The translations under genes and the position numbers were made by a program. Under the pieces are notes generated by a model. The model searched no databases and was not told the origin of the DNA. It was given only the letters and a program-made list of their open reading frames with translations. A stretch of DNA of 64,000 nucleotides from Leucobacter celer subsp. astrifaciens (GTDB taxonomy: Bacteria; Actinomycetota; Actinomycetes; Actinomycetales; Microbacteriaceae). Shown one piece after another: positions 53,483-62,212 of this stretch. Location of the stretch: NCBI RefSeq assembly GCF_001273835.1, contig NZ_JHEI01000140.1:62001-126000 (forward strand). Reading direction: 5' to 3'. Within the stretch, counting starts at the first letter, position 1. Each line of letters opens with the position of its first letter.

Positions 53483-55312
53483 ATGGATGACGACAAGGCA
53501 CGGCCGCCGGGCCGGCAGTCCCCGCTGGCCGCGGCGAGGACCGCGCTCGCCACCTGGCGGAGGCTGTCCCCGTTCTTCGTCGGCTCGCGCGGGCAGATCG
53601 TGCTGATCGCCGTGGTGTCGGTGTTCTCGGGGCTGGCGGAGGCGGTCCTCCTGACCCTGATCGCCGCGATCGCGATGTCGCTCGCCGAGCGGCGCGGGGT
53701 GGTGGACATCGAGATGTTCGGCGTGACGCTCTCCGGAGCGATCATGCCGGTGATCATCGCGAGCATTCTCTTCGCCGTCGTGCGCGGCGCGCTCCAGCTG
53801 TGGGTCGCGCACCTCCCGGCGAAGATGAGCGGGCAGGCCATGGTCGATCTGCGCACACGGCTGTTCGACGCCTTCGTCCGGGCCGCCTGGCCGGTGAAGG
53901 CGAGCGAGCGCGAGGGCGGGTTCCAGGCGGTGATGATCAATCAGGTCCGCGCGACGGCGGAGAGCGTGATTCTGATGAGCGTCGCGATCTCGTCGCTGTT
54001 CATGTTCCTCACGCTTCTGGTGTCCGCCGTCGCGATGAGCGTCACGGCCGCGCTGGTGATCACGGGCGTCTCGCTGATCCTCTTCGCCGCGCTGCGCCCC
54101 ATGTCGCGGGTGCTGCAGCGCACGTCGAAGACTCTCAGCAGCGAGAACATCGAGTACGCGAAGAGCACGCAGGAGGTCGCGACGCTCGCCGAGGAGACCC
54201 AGGTGTTCGGAGCGAGCGAGACCTACCGCGACCGGTTCTACGCGCAGCTGCGAGCCGTGCAGCGGCCGTTCGAGCGGGTTCGCTTCCTCTCCGCGGCCGT
54301 CCCCTCGCTGTATCAGAGCGTGGCGCTCCTGGTCCTGGTCCTGGCGCTCGCGGTCGTCGCGCTGCTGGGCACGGGCAACGTCGCGACGCTCGGGGCGGTG
54401 GTGCTCATCCTGGTGCGTGCGGTGACCTACGGTCAGCGGGTGCAGACGGCCATCACCTCCTTCGACGAGAAGGTCCCGTTCATGCAGCATCTCGCAGACG
54501 CGATCGAGCGCTACGAGGCGCATCCGCAGCGCAGGGGCGCCGCGGTGATCCCGGGCATCGACACCCTCTCGATGGACGGGGTCAGCTACGCGTACGGCGA
54601 CGGTCAGGCCGGGATCCGGGACATGACCTTCGAGGTCGGCATGGGCGAGATCATCGGGATCGTGGGCCCGTCGGGCGCCGGGAAGTCGACGCTGGTGCAG
54701 ATCCTCCTGCGCCTGCGCGAGCCGGACTCGGGAAGCTACCTCGTCAACGGGGTCGATGCCACCGAGGTCCGCGCGGCCGACTGGCACAATCTCGTGTCCT
54801 ACGTTCCGCAGGTTCCGCAGCTGATCTACGGCACGGTGCGGGACAACATCCGCTTCTTCCGCGACGGCATCAGCGACGCGGACACCGAGCGGGCCGCGAA
54901 GCAGGCCCACATCCACGAGGAGATTCTCTCGCTCCCGCACGGGTACGACACGATGATCGGGGCACGCGCATCGGCCGTCTCCGGCGGCCAGCGGCAGCGC
55001 ATCTGCCTGGCGCGCGCGTTGGCGGCGAATCCTACGGTGATCATCCTCGATGAGCCGACGAGCGCCCTCGACGTCAAGTCGGAGGGTGCCGTGCAGACGT
55101 CGCTCCAGGAGCTCTCGGGCCGGAGCATCGTCTTCCTGGTCGCGCATCGCCTGTCGACGCTCGCGATCTGCGATCGGGTCATGGTCGTGGCCGACGGCCG
55201 GCTCGAGGCGTTCGACACGGCCGAGCGACTCGTCGAGGAGAACCCGTACTTCTGGGAGGTGAACGCGATCAACGGTTCGGCGGGCGACGAGGGAGAGCGC
55301 GGGACCCCATGA
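53483..55312 (+). CDS. ABC transporter, half exporter; glycan flippase candidate
   Basis: 609 residues. Six helices in residues 35-320 and an ATPase with Walker A GPSGAGKST, Q-loop PQVPQLIYG, signature VSGGQRQR and Walker B VIILDEPTSALD. The layout is like PglK/MsbA exporters. Inside a Wzy-type locus without a visible Wzx, it may flip lipid-linked oligosaccharides. ATG 53483 has GGAGG six bases upstream; a GTG at 53468 is in frame. It ends by overlapping the kinase-like gene (ATGA). Confidence 0.85.
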   Translation: MDDDKARPPGRQSPLAAARTALATWRRLSPFFVGSRGQIVLIAVVSVFSGLAEAVLLTLIAAIAMSLAERRGVVDIEMFGVTLSGAIMPVIIASILFAVVRGALQLWVAHLPAKMSGQAMVDLRTRLFDAFVRAAWPVKASEREGGFQAVMINQVRATAESVILMSVAISSLFMFLTLLVSAVAMSVTAALVITGVSLILFAALRPMSRVLQRTSKTLSSENIEYAKSTQEVATLAEETQVFGASETYRDRFYAQLRAVQRPFERVRFLSAAVPSLYQSVALLVLVLALAVVALLGTGNVATLGAVVLILVRAVTYGQRVQTAITSFDEKVPFMQHLADAIERYEAHPQRRGAAVIPGIDTLSMDGVSYAYGDGQAGIRDMTFEVGMGEIIGIVGPSGAGKSTLVQILLRLREPDSGSYLVNGVDATEVRAADWHNLVSYVPQVPQLIYGTVRDNIRFFRDGISDADTERAAKQAHIHEEILSLPHGYDTMIGARASAVSGGQRQRICLARALAANPTVIILDEPTSALDVKSEGAVQTSLQELSGRSIVFLVAHRLSTLAICDRVMVVADGRLEAFDTAERLVEENPYFWEVNAINGSAGDEGERGTP

Positions 55313-56445
55313 CCTCCCGCGCCGAACGCCGGATCCTGCGACGGGACGAAGCCTCCGCGCGAGCCACGATCCGGGAGGCCGCGCCGAAGCTGCGCGGCGG
55401 GCTCTACGTGAAGGGCGGGGCCCGGCTCTGGCGTCGCATCGGAGGACCGCCGCTGCCCGAGCACGTGCGCCTGACCAAGGCGGCGGTGCGGTCGCCGCGG
55501 TCGTCTGCGGGACGGCTGACGACCGCGCGGAGATTCCTACGCGATCTGCGCCAGTGCATCTGGCTCCCTGGCGCGAGCGGGAACGCCGAGATCGCCATCG
55601 TGGCGTTCGACGGCGGCACGGTGCTGGTCGACCCCCGCGGTGGTCGTGTCTTCCGCACCTACGGCGGAGACGCGATCGACGAGCGCTACCTCGGCTGGCG
55701 GCGGGCCTTCACCCGTCACGTGGCAGCGCCCGCATTCGAGGTCGCCGACGACGGGCGTACGCTCGTCGAGGAGTTCGTGGACGGCCGGCACCTGCTCGAG
55801 CTGGCGCCGGCGGAGCGGATCGAGACGCTGCGTGCGCTTCTCCTCGCCTACGCCGCGCTCACCGCCGCCGAGGGGGACCCCGGGGCCTCTCGGGGGGACT
55901 TCGCCGCGCGTCTGCAGCGGGCGGTCGACCGCGCGGCGCCGCCCGGGCTGAGGGAGGCGTGGCGGGAGACGGACGCGGCCTGGCTCGAACGGGGCGATAT
56001 CCCGTGGGTGCCCTCCGCCTACGAGGCAGCCGCGAAGAACCTGATGGTGCGGCCCGACGGATCGCCGGCGCCCATCGACCTCGGCGATCTGCAGCCGGAA
56101 CCGTTCTTCGCCTACCCCATCGGGATCGTGGTCGCCTCGGGCGACGAGGTGATCCGGGCCTTTCTCGACGGGGCGCTGGATCCCGAGCTCACGGCCCTGT
56201 TCGCGGCCGCCGGCTGTCCGTGGGCGGCGACCGCCGAGCAGCGCAGCGGCCTCCTGCTCGCACGCACGGTGCACGCCGCGATCTGCGACGGAGAGTCGGG
56301 GGCCGAGCCCGCCGCCGATTCTCTGGCCAGACGGTGGAGGGACCTGGCTCAGGCGCTCGTCACAGCGCCGCCCGCACCGGATCGAGGAGCTGTTCGAGAC
56401 TCGCCCGACCGGTCGTCGCGACCGCCCGGGCATCGTCACGGCTGA
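55309..56445 (+). CDS. Kinase-like protein of the polysaccharide locus
   Basis: 378 residues. Residues 95-290 look like a diverged aminoglycoside-phosphotransferase/protein-kinase fold: GRVFRTYGGDAIDERYLGWRR, LVEEFVDGRHLLEL, and AKNLMVRPDGSPAPIDLGDL, which resembles the catalytic NxM..DxGD segment with the usual HGD replaced. Function not recognised; a phosphotransferase on a sugar or lipid intermediate is plausible. The ATG overlaps the ABC exporter stop (ATGA), indicating coupling. Its 3' end overlaps the convergent pyruvyltransferase by 86 bp. Confidence 0.68.
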   Translation: MTSRAERRILRRDEASARATIREAAPKLRGGLYVKGGARLWRRIGGPPLPEHVRLTKAAVRSPRSSAGRLTTARRFLRDLRQCIWLPGASGNAEIAIVAFDGGTVLVDPRGGRVFRTYGGDAIDERYLGWRRAFTRHVAAPAFEVADDGRTLVEEFVDGRHLLELAPAERIETLRALLLAYAALTAAEGDPGASRGDFAARLQRAVDRAAPPGLREAWRETDAAWLERGDIPWVPSAYEAAAKNLMVRPDGSPAPIDLGDLQPEPFFAYPIGIVVASGDEVIRAFLDGALDPELTALFAAAGCPWAATAEQRSGLLLARTVHAAICDGESGAEPAADSLARRWRDLAQALVTAPPAPDRGAVRDSPDRSSRPPGHRHG

Positions 56446-57463
56446 CATCGCCCACGGCCGTCACGACGCGCGCGGCGAGGGCGGTCGCGTCGTCGGTGCG
56501 GAGGTCGAAGCCCGTCCTCCAGCCGACCGACTCCAGCAGGGACCCGAACTTGCGCGAGTATGCGAGCGGGATCGCCGGCACGCCGACGGAGAGCGCGTTG
56601 AGGCACGCGTGCATCCGCGAGCCGATCACCGCGTTCGCCCCCGCGATATCGGCGCGAACGGAGTCGAGATCGTCGGGGACGACGACCTCGATATCGCCCC
56701 GCAGCCCGGCACGGAGATCGTCGATCGCCGGGACGTCGTCGTCGGCGTTGTCGGAGTGGCGCACGTGCGCCAGCAACGAGACCTCCCGCCCCTCCGCCTG
56801 CAGGCGCTCGACGATGTCGCGCACGATCGTGCGGTACGCGTGCGCGTCGACGTGCGCGTTGGGGGTCCACAGCAGCCCGCTCACGTTGAGCAGGATGTCG
56901 CGGCGGGTGCCGGCCGCCGGAGGATCGATGCCGAACACGAGGTCCGCCGTCACGGCATCGGGACGGCGGCCGAGGGCGGCCGCCGCGGAGTCGCTCTGCG
57001 GGTCTCGGGCGAACACCGCGGCGGAGCGGCGGAGCACGCGCCGGGCGAGCGCTCGCCCGCGCTTCGTGCCGAACGGGCCGATCGTCTGCGGTGCCAGCAT
57101 GACCGGCGTTCCGGACTGGCAGGCGAACTCGTGCACGGCGCTCATCGTCAGATGGCGCGGAAGCCCGTAGATGTCGGCGAAACTGTCACCCGACCGGGTG
57201 TCCCAGATGAGGTCGAACCCGGCGAAGTAGTCCTGCATGCCGAGCCGCGACAGCACCCGCTCCTTGACGAGGGAGCGCGTTCTGCCCCACGGCACCTGAG
57301 CCGGACGGCTGCCGTAGTTCGCGAAGGTGAACTCCGCGTCCGGCGCCGCCCTCCGGAGCAGGTCCCGAGAGCCGCGCGCCAGCGCGGCGACGCCCAGGTT
57401 CGGAGACGATTCGTCGGCCCACAGAACCAGAACTCGCGCTGCTCGCGGTGCATCGCTTCCCAT
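56360..57463 (-). CDS. Polysaccharide pyruvyltransferase family protein
   Basis: 367 residues. PS_pyruv_trans motifs are VLWADESSPNLGVAALARGS, DTRSGDSFADIYG, LAPQTIGPFGTKRGRALARR, VFARDPQSDSAAAALG, GSRMHACLNALSVGVPAIPLAYSRK. It transfers pyruvate from phosphoenolpyruvate to a sugar, making ketals on polysaccharide repeat units. It is divergent from the BY-kinase gene. Its 3' end overlaps the kinase-like gene on the other strand over 86 bp. Confidence 0.9.
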   Translation of the reverse strand: MGSDAPRAARVLVLWADESSPNLGVAALARGSRDLLRRAAPDAEFTFANYGSRPAQVPWGRTRSLVKERVLSRLGMQDYFAGFDLIWDTRSGDSFADIYGLPRHLTMSAVHEFACQSGTPVMLAPQTIGPFGTKRGRALARRVLRRSAAVFARDPQSDSAAAALGRRPDAVTADLVFGIDPPAAGTRRDILLNVSGLLWTPNAHVDAHAYRTIVRDIVERLQAEGREVSLLAHVRHSDNADDDVPAIDDLRAGLRGDIEVVVPDDLDSVRADIAGANAVIGSRMHACLNALSVGVPAIPLAYSRKFGSLLESVGWRTGFDLRTDDATALAARVVTAVGDVSRDDARAVATTGRASLEQLLDPVRAAL

Positions 57464-57514
57464 CGTCCCATAGTAGGCGCGAGTCGACCGGAGTCGGGAG
57501 TACTCGCCTGCGAC

Positions 57515-57543
57515 TAAGATGACAAGTCAAGTGGGAGGCGACG
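57515..57543 (+). promoter_or_regulatory. Promoter and ribosome binding site of the BY-kinase gene
   Basis: A -10-like TAAGAT (57515-57520) lies 24 bp before the ATG at 57544, and GGGAGG (57533-57538) sits five bases before the start. The -35 is not obvious. Confidence 0.45.
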
Positions 57544-58902
57544 ATGACTGATTCCAGTGCTTGGACGGGACGTCGGCTATTCGCTGCCCTCCGCAAGTTC
57601 TGGATGGTGATCGCACTCGCGAGCGTCCTCGGGGCCGGCGTCTCCTACGGCGCCGCCAGCCTGCAGACCCCGGTCTACCAGGCCACGGCTTCGCTCTACT
57701 TTGCGCTCAACCACGGCACCAGCGCGTCCGACCTCAACCAGGGCTCGACGTACACCCAGAACCAGATGCTCTCCTTCGCGCAACTCGCGACCAGTTCACG
57801 CGTGCTGGAGCCCGTCATCGACGACCTCGGGCTCGACGCCACTCCGCGCGGGCTGGCGCGCGCCATCGAGGTGTCCATCCCCCAGGACACCGTCATCCTC
57901 CGGGTCACGGCATCGTCCACGAGTCCGCAGCGCGCCGCGGATGTGGCGAACGCCGTCGCCGAGAGCCTCACGGCAACGGTCCTGGAGGTGGCCCCGAAGG
58001 GCCCGGAGCAGACTCCGACGATCAGCGCCGAGACGATCGATGAGGCGGTCGTACCGCTCTTCCAGACCACGCCGAACAAGACTCGCGACGCTCTGCTCGG
58101 AGCGATCGTCGGTGCGCTCGTCGGCATCGTCTCGGCGCTGCTGGCGAGCATCCTCGATACGCGGGTGCGCAACGAGGACATCCTCGCGGAGGTCGGCGCG
58201 GCGCCCGTACTCGGGGTGATCACCCGGACGAAGCTGCTCGAAGGCGGAGGTCTGGGTGTCGTGCGCGAGCCCATGGGGCACACCGCGGAGGAGTTCCGCC
58301 GCGTGCGCTCGGCGCTGACGTTCGCCAGCATCAGCTCTCAGGTGAGAACAGTGCTCGTCACCTCGGCCGCCCCCTCCGAGGGCAAGTCGACCGTGGCGGC
58401 GAACCTCGCACTCGCACTCGCCGATCTCCGACATACCGTGCTGCTGGTCGACGCCGATCTGCGACGCCCGAGCATTCACCGGCTGGTCGGCATCGACGGC
58501 TCGGTCGGTCTCACGAGCGTCCTCGTGGGCGACGTCGAGGCCGAGGCCGCCGGGTACCGGCTCCCCGAGACCTCGCTGGACGTGCTGACCGCAGGGGGCA
58601 GCCCCCCGAACCCCGCGGAGATCCTGACCTCGAACGCGATGCTCGAGCTGGTCCAGGCGGCCGCCTCCCGATACGACTTCGTCGTCATCGATTCCCCTCC
58701 TGTGCTCAGCGTCGCGGATGCGAATCTCCTGTCGCCCCTGGTCGACGGGGTCGTCGTCGTCGCGAACACCTCCACCCGCCGCGCAGCGCTTGCGAAGTGC
58801 ATGAAGTCCCTCGAGGGCGCGGGTGCGCGCATCCTCGGCACCGTGCTGAACCGTACGAAGCCGGATCGGGGGCAGAAGTCCTACTACGGAGAGACCAGAT
58901 AG
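57544..58902 (+). CDS. Polysaccharide co-polymerase / tyrosine autokinase (Wzz-BY-kinase)
   Basis: 452 residues. The Wzz domain spans two membrane helices (about residues 18-38 and 185-205) around an extracellular helical part. The cytoplasmic BY-kinase has Walker A SAAPSEGKST (274-283), Walker A' LVDADLRRP (301-309) and Walker B VVIDSPPV (380-387). The C-terminus ends in YYGETR, a short tyrosine cluster of only two residues compared with longer clusters in Gram-negative relatives. It controls polysaccharide chain length and export by cycles of tyrosine phosphorylation. A phosphatase gene follows at 58916. Confidence 0.95.
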   Translation: MTDSSAWTGRRLFAALRKFWMVIALASVLGAGVSYGAASLQTPVYQATASLYFALNHGTSASDLNQGSTYTQNQMLSFAQLATSSRVLEPVIDDLGLDATPRGLARAIEVSIPQDTVILRVTASSTSPQRAADVANAVAESLTATVLEVAPKGPEQTPTISAETIDEAVVPLFQTTPNKTRDALLGAIVGALVGIVSALLASILDTRVRNEDILAEVGAAPVLGVITRTKLLEGGGLGVVREPMGHTAEEFRRVRSALTFASISSQVRTVLVTSAAPSEGKSTVAANLALALADLRHTVLLVDADLRRPSIHRLVGIDGSVGLTSVLVGDVEAEAAGYRLPETSLDVLTAGGSPPNPAEILTSNAMLELVQAAASRYDFVVIDSPPVLSVADANLLSPLVDGVVVVANTSTRRAALAKCMKSLEGAGARILGTVLNRTKPDRGQKSYYGETR

Positions 58903-58915
58903 CGATGGAGGGGCC

Positions 58916-59602
58916 GTGCAGAAGAATGGGGAGTCACACTCGATCGCGTTCGTCTGCATGGCGAACGTGTGCCGTTCACCGCTGATGGCGGCGAGCTTCG
59001 CGGAGCGTCTGCGCGCAAGCGGATCAGAGGCGTCCTGGTCGGTCATGAGCGGCGGCACGGACGTCTCCCGGGAACTCGGGATGTGCGACGTCGCCGCGTC
59101 GCTGGCCTCCCCCGCCCCCGCGAGCCGCGAGTTCTGCGCGGCTCATCGTTCGCGGCCGGTCCGAGCGGAGAGCCTCGCCGGCGTGCAGCTCGTGATCGCG
59201 GCGTCGCGCGAGGAGCGGGGTCTGCTCGCGCGGCTCGACCCCGGGCAGCGATCCCGGACGTTCACCCTGCAGGAGGCCGTGCTGCTGGGTTCCCAATCGC
59301 TCGGCGCGATCGAGGAGGAGCACGCCCTCGCCGCCGTGGGGGCGAGCGAGCCGATTCGGGCCTACGCCTACGCACTCAATCTGCGACGTTCGCGTGCACA
59401 GCTGCTTGGCCCGCCCTCCCGGTTCCCGGCGATCTCCGAGTTCGCACAGCGCATCACGGGTCGCACGAGCTCCCATCCGCTCGACGTCCCGGATGCGCAC
59501 CATCTCTCGGATCGTCAGCACCGACGCGCGCTGCACGAGGTCAAGGACACCGTCCGCACCCTTCACGACCAGATCAGCTGCTTCCTGAGCACTGCCGCCT
59601 GA
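58916..59602 (+). CDS. Low-molecular-weight protein tyrosine phosphatase-like
   Basis: 228 residues, long for the family because of a C-terminal extension of about 80. The P-loop C(x)5RS is CMANVCRSP with Cys14 and Arg20; the usual glycine-rich form is CxGNxCRS, so it is slightly altered. The general acid DP motif near the end is DVPDAHH, where the Asp is kept. It probably dephosphorylates the BY-kinase tail encoded 14 bp upstream. The start is a GTG after GGAGGGG. Confidence 0.85.
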   Translation: MQKNGESHSIAFVCMANVCRSPLMAASFAERLRASGSEASWSVMSGGTDVSRELGMCDVAASLASPAPASREFCAAHRSRPVRAESLAGVQLVIAASREERGLLARLDPGQRSRTFTLQEAVLLGSQSLGAIEEEHALAAVGASEPIRAYAYALNLRRSRAQLLGPPSRFPAISEFAQRITGRTSSHPLDVPDAHHLSDRQHRRALHEVKDTVRTLHDQISCFLSTAA

Positions 59603-59760
59603 CACCCGTCCCCTGATGCGCGACGCCTGACGCGCGTCTCCTGCGTCCGATCCCGTCCGATCCCCCGATACGGGCCGTCGAAAGAGGGTGCAGGAGCAGC
59701 GCACAGAAGGTACAGTGGCACCACGGAGGATGGAGTAGCCGGCACCGGGAAGGGAACGCC

Positions 59761-60972
59761 TTGAGTACCGTCCGAAAGCAGGTAGCGAGGGTGCTGCAGG
59801 CGGATGCCTGCTCGGGCTGCGGCGTGTGCACCCTCCTCGATGCCGGGCTCTCGATGGAACTCGACGATTCGGGGTATCTTCGTCCGGTGGCCTCGGGCCC
59901 GGTCGATGAACGCGACCGGGCCGTGCGCATCTTCAAGCGCTCCTGTCCCGGGCGGCAGGTCGTCGCCGCCCGGCCCGGCGGGAGCACCCGGCATCCGCTG
60001 CTCGGCTCCTACTTCGGGTTGTGGGAGGCGTGGGCGGTCGATCCGGAGACACGGCACCGGGCGAGCAGCGGCGGCGTGCTCACGGCGATTCAGGGCTGGA
60101 TGCTGTCCTCCGGTCTCGCCGCCCAGGTCACCACCGCGGCAGCAGACGAGCGGCAGCCGGTGCGGACGGTTCCCGTGCGGATCGTCTCGAAGGAGGAAGC
60201 GCTCGCCTCGGCCGGCTCCCGGTACGCGCCAGTCGCCGTGGGGCGACTCGCGACGAGCGATCCGGCCCATGCCGTCACCGCCAAGCCGTGCGAGGTGAGC
60301 GCCATTCGCGCGCTGTCCGGCGGAGAGCTCGGCGACTCTCCCGTCCTGCTCTCGTTCTTCTGCGCCGGCACGCCCAGCCAGCATGCGACCGAGCAGCTGA
60401 TCCGAGATCTCGGCGGCCCCGAACCCAATGAGGTCACGGACCTGTGGTACCGAGGCCGAGGCTGGCCCGGCCGCTTCACGGCCGTGTTCGGCACGGGCGA
60501 GGTGAGCACCGACTACGGCAGCTCCTGGGGAAAGGCGCTGGGACCCACGACGCAGTGGCGCTGCAAGATCTGCCCCGACGGCGTGGGAGAGTCGGCCGAC
60601 ATCGCCGCCGCCGATTCCTGGGACTCGGACGAGCAGGGGTACCCGACGTTCGGCGAGCAGGAGGGGCGGAGCGCACTGCTCGCCCGGACGGAGCGAGGGC
60701 TCGCGATCATCCTCGCGGCGCAGGAGGCCGGCGTCATCGAGCTGCGTCCGCTCGACCCGGAGCGCCTCGCGCAGGCGCAGCCCCTGCAGACGTCGCGGCG
60801 CCAGTTCCTCTCGGCACGGCTCTGGGGATCGCGCCTGGCGGGACGGGCCGTCCCCCGATACCGCGGTTTCGGCCTCACCCGCCTGTCGACGGCGCACCCG
60901 CGCCTCGCCCTGCGCACGCTGCGCGGCACGCTCCGGAGGATCCGAGGGATCAGACGGGAAGGGGCGAGATGA
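59761..60972 (+). CDS. Coenzyme F420 hydrogenase/dehydrogenase beta-subunit-like protein
   Basis: 403 residues. The N-terminal ferredoxin-like cluster is CSGCGVC (Cys17, 20, 23), and further Cys residues lie in CAGTPSQ and WRCKICPDG, matching the FrhB_FdhB_N/C layout. In exopolysaccharide loci such proteins occur next to pyruvyltransferases and are thought to be flavin- and Fe-S-dependent redox enzymes acting on sugar intermediates; the true substrate is not established. The start is TTG at 59761 after GGAAGGGAACG. It precedes two glycosyltransferase genes. Confidence 0.85.
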   Translation: MSTVRKQVARVLQADACSGCGVCTLLDAGLSMELDDSGYLRPVASGPVDERDRAVRIFKRSCPGRQVVAARPGGSTRHPLLGSYFGLWEAWAVDPETRHRASSGGVLTAIQGWMLSSGLAAQVTTAAADERQPVRTVPVRIVSKEEALASAGSRYAPVAVGRLATSDPAHAVTAKPCEVSAIRALSGGELGDSPVLLSFFCAGTPSQHATEQLIRDLGGPEPNEVTDLWYRGRGWPGRFTAVFGTGEVSTDYGSSWGKALGPTTQWRCKICPDGVGESADIAAADSWDSDEQGYPTFGEQEGRSALLARTERGLAIILAAQEAGVIELRPLDPERLAQAQPLQTSRRQFLSARLWGSRLAGRAVPRYRGFGLTRLSTAHPRLALRTLRGTLRRIRGIRREGAR

Positions 60973-61045
60973 GGGGATCGATCCGTTTCGCGCGCGCTGC
61001 AGCTGCCCGGCGCTCAGCATCGATGCAGGGCCCGGTCCCGGCATC

Positions 61046-62212
61046 ATGAACGCCGGACGGGCTCTCGCCATCGCGATGGTCGGCACGCGGGGGGTGCCGG
61101 CCGCGTACGGCGGGTTCGAGACCGCGATCGAGGAGATCGGCCGCCGCCTGGTCGAGCGCGGACATCGCGTCCTCGTGTACACCCGCGGGTCGGAGCACCG
61201 GGAACGCGAGCACCTCGGCATGGAGATCATCCATCTCCCCGCGGTGCCGGTGAAACAGGTGGAGACGCTGAGCCACACCGGACTGTCGACCGTGCACGCG
61301 ATCGCGGGGCGGAGGCCGGACGTCGCGTTCGTCTTCAACGCCGCGAACTCCCCGTTCCTCCCGCTGCTCCGAGCGAGGGGGATCCCGACGGCGCTCCACA
61401 TGGACGGGCTCGAGTGGCGCCGATCGAAGTGGGGACCGCGCGGCCGCGCCTACTACCGCTGGGCCGAGCAGTTCGGGGTGCGTCAGGCCGACGCGCTGAT
61501 CGCGGATGCGCCCGGCATCGCCGACTACTACCGGCACCAGTTCGATGTCGATACCGAGATGATCCGCTACGGCGCGCCGATCCTCGATGCGGCTGCCGAC
61601 GACGGGGTCCGCGGGATCGGGCTCGAGCCGCGCGGCTACCACCTGGTGGTCGCGCGGTTCGAACCGGAGAACCACGTGCGCGAGATCGTGGAGGGCTACG
61701 CCGCGAGCGACGCCCGATTGCCGCTCGCCGTCGTGGGATCCGCGCCGTACAGTGCGGACTACACCCGGCAGATTCAAGCGATCGCCGACGGGGACGACCG
61801 CATCCGGCTGCTCGGCGGCGTGTACGACCAGGGGCTGCTCGACGCGCTGTACTTCCACGCCTTCACCTATCTGCACGGGCACTCCGTCGGGGGCACCAAC
61901 CCGTCGCTCCTGCGCGCGATGGGCGCCGGCACCGCGGTCATCGCCTTCGACGTCGGCTTCAATCGCGAGACGGCCGGGGGCGGGTGGTTCTTCTCGGACA
62001 GCGCGGGCGTCGCGCGGGCCGTGCGAGCCGCGGAGGCCGACCCCGAGGAGGTGGCCGCCGCCGGCCGCACCGTGCGGAGCCGTGCGGCCGGGGAGTTCGA
62101 CTGGAATGCCGTCGCCGAGCGATACGAGGATCTGGCGCGACGCCTCGCGGCGGGCGACTCCGTGCACCGCTCGGCGCGACGCGCGAGCCGATCGCCCCTG
62201 GAGTGGAGCTGA
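61046..62212 (+). CDS. Glycosyltransferase GT4, rhamnosyltransferase-like (DUF1972)
   Basis: 388 residues. The N-terminal DUF1972 signature GTRGVPAAYGGFETAIEEIG, HMDGLEWRRSKWG, and the GT4 donor site VVARFEPENHVREIVEGY, GSVGGTNPSLLRAMG-like (HSVGGTNPSLLRAMGAG) are clear. Related proteins are rhamnosyltransferases of cell-surface polysaccharides. It overlaps the next gene by one base (TGATG). Confidence 0.93.
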   Translation: MNAGRALAIAMVGTRGVPAAYGGFETAIEEIGRRLVERGHRVLVYTRGSEHREREHLGMEIIHLPAVPVKQVETLSHTGLSTVHAIAGRRPDVAFVFNAANSPFLPLLRARGIPTALHMDGLEWRRSKWGPRGRAYYRWAEQFGVRQADALIADAPGIADYYRHQFDVDTEMIRYGAPILDAAADDGVRGIGLEPRGYHLVVARFEPENHVREIVEGYAASDARLPLAVVGSAPYSADYTRQIQAIADGDDRIRLLGGVYDQGLLDALYFHAFTYLHGHSVGGTNPSLLRAMGAGTAVIAFDVGFNRETAGGGWFFSDSAGVARAVRAAEADPEEVAAAGRTVRSRAAGEFDWNAVAERYEDLARRLAAGDSVHRSARRASRSPLEWS

